DNA of 51,890 bases from IMG/VR virus record IMGVR_UViG_3300025890_000039, positions 1 through 51,890 of that record; one strand, 5' to 3'. The notes under the pieces are model-generated. The model had not been told where the DNA came from. It ran no database searches and saw nothing but the letters and a program-made list of their open reading frames with translations. The stretch is from a virus. This document shows positions 47,887 to 51,890 of the stretch, in pieces; the first letter of the stretch is position 1, and each line of letters opens with the position of its first letter. The position numbers were made by a program, and so were the translations under genes.

Positions 47887-50385
47887 TCAAAAAAATCTTT
47901 CCAATGATGTCTTTTTATTTACTGGAACATCCCATTTTAGAGATTCATAAAACATCATTATCTTTTTCTCTAACATTTGAGTATACATTCTTTTATGGTC
48001 AATATATGTCTTTATAAATTCAATAATTTGTGGAGGATCTTCATACCCTTTATATCCACAGGATTCCATAGCTAATGTATTTTGTTTTAGATATACCCAT
48101 TTTATTTTTTGAGCTTCGTTTATCTTTTCAAATTGTTTACCCAAACCAAAGTGACCTAATAAGTCATTGTAATTTATAGCAGCCTTTACATGTGCCGGAG
48201 AACCTTTTGCGAAATTTGTAAAGTGACCATTCTTACCAGCACTATACTTCTTCAGATTCTTTACACCAGTTGGCATTGCTATCCTATCAAAGTCTAATAG
48301 TTTCATAGATTCTTTGAAGTTTATAATTCTTTCATCAATCTTTTCTTTTGGAACAGTAGCCAGAATATCTTCCAACACACTCTTCAGTAGTTCACCCATA
48401 GCCTTTGGAAAGTTACTACGAACTAAGTCCAAACCTTTTACATGCAGTTTGTTTACCTTTACTCCATTGTCATTGATAATCTTCATACCATATCGTTTCT
48501 TCACAATGAACAAACCTGACTTAGCTATCAACTCCTGCTTTATCTCAAACCTATGTTTATCTAAGTTCAAAAACTTCTTACCGAAGTAATCATAAGATTT
48601 ATTTAGGTAAGTCTGTATCTCATCAGCAACATCTAATATCCTCTTACTCATTAGAGTTTCACTGTCATAATCAATATTAGGAAATCGCTTCTTTACCAAT
48701 GGAAGTGCTGAATAGAAAACCGAATCAGTATCGATATAAATACAATAGTCCTTATCAGTTTCAAGTTCATTATTATAAAAATGATTACCAATCTCTTTAG
48801 TAAATTTTATCAGTTCTTGACCAGTAAGTGTTGTAGCCTCAGCATTATCTAAGTCATAGAACCTAAATACTGGCAAACCTAATACACCATAGAGAGAGTT
48901 TAGTACAACCTTTTGTATTAGCTGACGACTTTTGAAGTATGTGTACTTTTCTTCATCACCAGCATCACCGAACTTCTTCATCAAGCGTCTATACTCCACA
49001 CGAGTATCAAACCATTTTTCTAATAGAGCTGGAATCAATCCTTTCTTATCACTACGATATAGAACACCATTTGAAGATACTGAAACTTTGTTGTTCTCAA
49101 AGAAATCCTTTAGTTCTGTTTCAGTAAGTTTACCCATCTCTTTTTCACCTGACATAAGAGTATAAGTTTTCTTAGTACCCTTCATAAATTCTTTAGCATT
49201 CCAACCTGTAAGTTTACCCATCTTTGTTTCAGGCGAAACATTTAGAGACATAATAACTGATGGATACATAGATGTAATATCTAAATCAAATACCCAATCA
49301 TGCTTTCCTCTTTGTGGTGGTTGAACATAAGCACCAGCAAACTTTTCTCCATCATCTAACGACTTAGGTCTTGGTGGTTTATTTGGAGCAACTACTCCTA
49401 AGTTCTTTAGATAAACTAAAATAGCACCTTCTAAATATCTTGATGAGAAATAAACATCTTCATAAGGAACATGACCTACGTGACATACACCTCTAGCCAT
49501 ATCAATGAAGTCTAATTTATCATGCATCCTCTTTACCAGCCTCACGTCATGAATGTTATATTCTACAAACTTATCTATATCGTTTTCGTATAAATCATTT
49601 AGTGTGCCAGTATATTCTATTTTTTTATCACCCAATTCAAATTCAGCAACAGCATCTAATCTATAAGATGATAGCTGGGTGTAAGTAAATAGTCTGTATA
49701 ACGAATAGTAATCTAAACAACTAACACCAGCAAACATAAATCTTTTACGATGCTTGTTCCACTCTACAATTCGTATCGGTGAAATTAAATCAGCTATATC
49801 CTTTCCAGCAACAACCACCATTCTATTATATAGGTATGGCATATCAAATGTGTCTATGTTCCAACCAGTAATAATAGTAGGAGCATCATCTAAATAGACT
49901 TCCATCAGGCGTTTAAATAAATCTAATTCATTTTCAAAGGATTCGATTATCATATTATCCTTTGATTTTAATCTTAGTTTCTTTTTTTCATCTAATACAA
50001 AAGCATAGTATGTATCTGTAGATGATAGGTGTACTGCTATAGAAGTAATTTTATTAGTAGCATTACGATAGTCTGGAAAACCATCTGTAACCTCTACCTC
50101 AATATCAAGTGTAAATATTTTATGTCCTTTGGATAACTCTTCTGATTCAGTATACTTATCAACCAATACACGAGTTTCTGGTGGTACATCTGATTCAAAT
50201 AAATTAGGTGTGCCTGGTTGAAATCTAGTAACCTTTTTTAGTTTGTCCCCATATAGAGATATATGAGTTCCATTTCTATCTTTTACATAAGCGTAAGATT
50301 GATAAGGGATATTGTAGTACCCAAGCTCATCGTCCCAAATATGAACCTTTCTTTTTTTATTGTCGTAATATAAATTTTGGTATAT
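47887..50385 (-). CDS. 43: Family B DNA polymerase (gp43), apparent ATA start
   Basis: 832 residues. Exonuclease motif LDIEVEV (about residue 94), Y-H-D exo III, DLDITSMYPSVI (motif A, near 370), KVVLNSLYGVLG (motif B, near 495), YIDTDSVF (motif C, near 550). C-terminal SLERFF fits the clamp-binding tail. The conserved N-terminus (IYQNLYYDNKKRKVHIWDDE) is in frame back to 50385 but has no ATG, GTG or TTG between the stop at 50401-50403 and a TTG deep inside the domain at 50166; GGAG (50395-50392) is followed after six bases by ATA at 50385-50383. Its own promoter is at 50435-50463. Start codon is an inference. Confidence 0.95.
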   Translation of the reverse strand: MYQNLYYDNKKRKVHIWDDELGYYNIPYQSYAYVKDRNGTHISLYGDKLKKVTRFQPGTPNLFESDVPPETRVLVDKYTESEELSKGHKIFTLDIEVEVTDGFPDYRNATNKITSIAVHLSSTDTYYAFVLDEKKKLRLKSKDNMIIESFENELDLFKRLMEVYLDDAPTIITGWNIDTFDMPYLYNRMVVVAGKDIADLISPIRIVEWNKHRKRFMFAGVSCLDYYSLYRLFTYTQLSSYRLDAVAEFELGDKKIEYTGTLNDLYENDIDKFVEYNIHDVRLVKRMHDKLDFIDMARGVCHVGHVPYEDVYFSSRYLEGAILVYLKNLGVVAPNKPPRPKSLDDGEKFAGAYVQPPQRGKHDWVFDLDITSMYPSVIMSLNVSPETKMGKLTGWNAKEFMKGTKKTYTLMSGEKEMGKLTETELKDFFENNKVSVSSNGVLYRSDKKGLIPALLEKWFDTRVEYRRLMKKFGDAGDEEKYTYFKSRQLIQKVVLNSLYGVLGLPVFRFYDLDNAEATTLTGQELIKFTKEIGNHFYNNELETDKDYCIYIDTDSVFYSALPLVKKRFPNIDYDSETLMSKRILDVADEIQTYLNKSYDYFGKKFLNLDKHRFEIKQELIAKSGLFIVKKRYGMKIINDNGVKVNKLHVKGLDLVRSNFPKAMGELLKSVLEDILATVPKEKIDERIINFKESMKLLDFDRIAMPTGVKNLKKYSAGKNGHFTNFAKGSPAHVKAAINYNDLLGHFGLGKQFEKINEAQKIKWVYLKQNTLAMESCGYKGYEDPPQIIEFIKTYIDHKRMYTQMLEKKIMMFYESLKWDVPVNKKTSLERFF

Positions 50386-50434
50386 AACTAACTCCGATTG
50401 TTATAGGATATAAAATCCCCATTTTCAATACTTA

Positions 50435-50463
50435 AAGCTACAAAGAATTATGCTAAAAGTCAA
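50435..50463 (-). promoter_or_regulatory. Promoter TTGACT-N17-TAGCTT upstream of gp43
   Basis: -35 TTGACT (50463-50458), spacer TTTAGCATAATTCTTTG, -10 TAGCTT (50440-50435). Nearly identical to 7668-7696 and 13260-13288. Leader of about 43 bases holds a 21-codon frame (50422-50357) overlapping the polymerase start; a ribosome-binding site for it is not visible. Confidence 0.75.
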
Positions 50464-50500
50464 GTCTTTTTTAGATAATGGGGGGAAATAAATCCCCCCA
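50464..50500 (-). terminator. GC hairpin after the TBDR gene
   Basis: GGGGGGATTTATTTCCCCCC (minus-strand arms 50499-50494 and 50485-50480) lies between the TBDR stop and the gp43 promoter, followed by ATTATCT and only then A/T-rich DNA, so a poor U-tract. Stable hairpin likely acts as terminator or insulator. Confidence 0.65.
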
Positions 50501-50510
50501 AGTTTATCAT

Positions 50511-51890
50511 TTAGAAATTAACAGATAGTCCTAAGTTGAAGTGTCTTGGAGAACCAAGAAATACTTCAGCGTTATGAGCTAAGTGAAGTTTATCACCATA
50601 CCCATTGTACTGACTGTTATCAACTGCATCTTGAACATATACATCATCAAGAACATTGAATACATGACCACTAATAGTCATATTCAACCCAGCAATTTCT
50701 GGCAGTTTGTAAGATAAATGCATGTCTAACTTACCATACGATGGAGTTTTCCATACTTGTGCTCTATCTACATCCTCACCGTCAACCTCACGAGAATCAG
50801 GACTCCAATCAGCATAATGATTATCATACCATTTGTAAAGACCCTGTACACGTAAACCTTCAATTGGCTTTAGTGTAAGACCACCAACATAAGATGTCTG
50901 TGGCATATCACCAACCTTTAGATTGCTTAGAGCATATTGATACTCAGTAGATGTCTGACCAATGACTTGATTGTCATCATTGTATTCCATCTCTGTGTAA
51001 TCACCTTTAGCATCGCCATCAAAGTACCAGTCACCAAAACTTACAACGAAATCTACATCAACCATTTCGTGTAGAGCAACTTTAGACTCAACTTCGACAC
51101 CAGAGTGACTTTGGTTTACACCAGTAAGATAAATAATATCAGAGTCTCCTGAATCACCTTGACCAGTCGTTACCGACTTAGTTAGGTTTCTATCATTCCA
51201 CTTAGTGTTATAGTAACTACCTTTGATAGAAACTAAATCACTATTATATTCTCCACCGATTTCCATAGATGTAAATTTCTCATTACCTGGATCTGAAGAT
51301 ACATTTCCATCATAATCAATTACATTGTCAAGAATTGGTGGTTTTTGAAGATACCCAATATTAGCAAATGCTGATAGTCTATCATCAAGATTATATCTAC
51401 CACCGCCTTTCACTTGGAAAGTAGTAATAGCATCAGCCTCAACAACTTCTTTTTCAACTGAGAAATGGTCTTGATAGGTATAACCAATAGTGGATATTCC
51501 ACCCATACCATACAAGTTAATTTTTTCAGTATCATACTTACCTTGTAAGAAAGCACCAAACCAATCAACTGTGGTTTCATTGTGATAAGCGATAATATCA
51601 CCTAACCCAACTTTCTTACCATCAGGTGCGTTATCATCGGCATAGTCTACATAGTAGTCTCCACCTAATAAATCACGAACCTCACGAGCGTGTTCAATAC
51701 CAGCAGTTCTCCAATCAATACCAATCTGAACTTCAAGTTCATCTGATACATCATAGTTCAACTTAGAAATTAATCCAATTGTACTTTGACGATTGATTGA
51801 ATTACGAAGAATACCAGTAGAACGATTTTCGGTATCAGAGAAAGCAGAATCTACATTAGCAGAGTTCTGTGCAATTTCTCCATCCCAATC
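50511..51890 (-). CDS. TonB-dependent receptor, C-terminal barrel (5' end beyond window)
   Basis: 459 residues visible, in frame through the right edge, so the plug and most of the barrel N-terminus lie outside. Features of a 22-strand TBDR barrel: alternating strand pattern with aromatic ends, YNLDDRLSAFANIGYLQKP, LTLKPIEGLRVQGLYKWYDN, LNMTISGHVFNVLDDVYVQD and the terminal Phe in NLGLSVNF required for BAM assembly. TBDRs import siderophores, B12 or glycans using TonB. The phage encodes a TonB_C protein (11631-11939). Substrate unknown. Codon use does not stand out as recently acquired. Confidence 0.9.
   Translation of the reverse strand, partial: DWDGEIAQNSANVDSAFSDTENRSTGILRNSINRQSTIGLISKLNYDVSDELEVQIGIDWRTAGIEHAREVRDLLGGDYYVDYADDNAPDGKKVGLGDIIAYHNETTVDWFGAFLQGKYDTEKINLYGMGGISTIGYTYQDHFSVEKEVVEADAITTFQVKGGGRYNLDDRLSAFANIGYLQKPPILDNVIDYDGNVSSDPGNEKFTSMEIGGEYNSDLVSIKGSYYNTKWNDRNLTKSVTTGQGDSGDSDIIYLTGVNQSHSGVEVESKVALHEMVDVDFVVSFGDWYFDGDAKGDYTEMEYNDDNQVIGQTSTEYQYALSNLKVGDMPQTSYVGGLTLKPIEGLRVQGLYKWYDNHYADWSPDSREVDGEDVDRAQVWKTPSYGKLDMHLSYKLPEIAGLNMTISGHVFNVLDDVYVQDAVDNSQYNGYGDKLHLAHNAEVFLGSPRHFNLGLSVNF

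Noticed and set aside
1-51890. CRISPR arrays, insertion sequences, rRNA, integrase
   Set aside because: No regular spaced repeats, transposase or integrase motifs, or rRNA stretches were seen; the dispersed promoter copies are not a CRISPR array.

Overview
This window reads as part of a large, AT-rich genome of a T4-like (tailed, probably myovirus-type) marine bacteriophage. Essentially every supported gene lies on the minus strand, genes are packed with ATGA/TAATG overlaps, and the right-hand part holds a recognisable T4-type replisome: family B DNA polymerase (gp43), sliding clamp (gp45), clamp loader subunits (gp44, gp62) and a PD-(D/E)XK nuclease. All three stop codons are used, so the standard bacterial code applies. 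A DUF4494-type protein, a TonB-dependent receptor (TBDR), a TonB C-terminal-domain protein and lipobox proteins point to a diderm host rich in TonB systems, plausibly Bacteroidota or a related FCB lineage. The host assignment is inference.

Layout, left to right (transcription runs right to left). 1-5 kb: lysine-rich phage proteins, a methyltransferase and a glycosyltransferase. 5-18.5 kb: a region of small genes, many under 100 codons and many not previously obvious because they are only 25-60 codons long. It contains a PC4-like ssDNA-binding protein, SWIM and zinc-ribbon miniproteins, VOC, ASCH and MazG-like proteins, dUTPase, a Mom-like protein, tiny membrane peptides, two lipoproteins, a TonB-like protein, a tRNA-like fragment and a structured leader. 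A family of near-identical promoters (TTGACT or TTGTAT, often a TTAGC box, 17-18 bp spacer, TAnnnT) is scattered through it. 18.5-41.3 kb: an uninterrupted, apparently polycistronic island of about 27 genes for nucleotide sugars and glycan assembly (glycosyltransferases, epimerases and SDRs, sugar nucleotidyltransferases, a SIS-HAD fusion, carbamoyltransferase, asparagine-synthase-like amidotransferase, 2OG-Fe(II) oxygenase, cupin, FkbM methyltransferase). 41.3-50.4 kb: replication and recombination genes with two more Mom-like proteins and a DUF1599 protein. 50.5 kb to the right edge: the C-terminal barrel of a TBDR.

How it may fit together: the replisome copies the genome. Mom-like proteins, DUF1599, dUTPase and a MazG-like protein suggest nucleotide-pool control and DNA base modification. 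The glycan island could decorate virions, the host surface or the DNA. The TBDR, TonB-like protein and lipoproteins suggest the phage remodels the host outer membrane during infection. The most unusual points are the TBDR/TonB pair, the size and content of the glycan island, three divergent Mom-like paralogs, and a DNA polymerase gene that has no ordinary start codon, only ATA correctly spaced after a GGAG ribosome-binding site.
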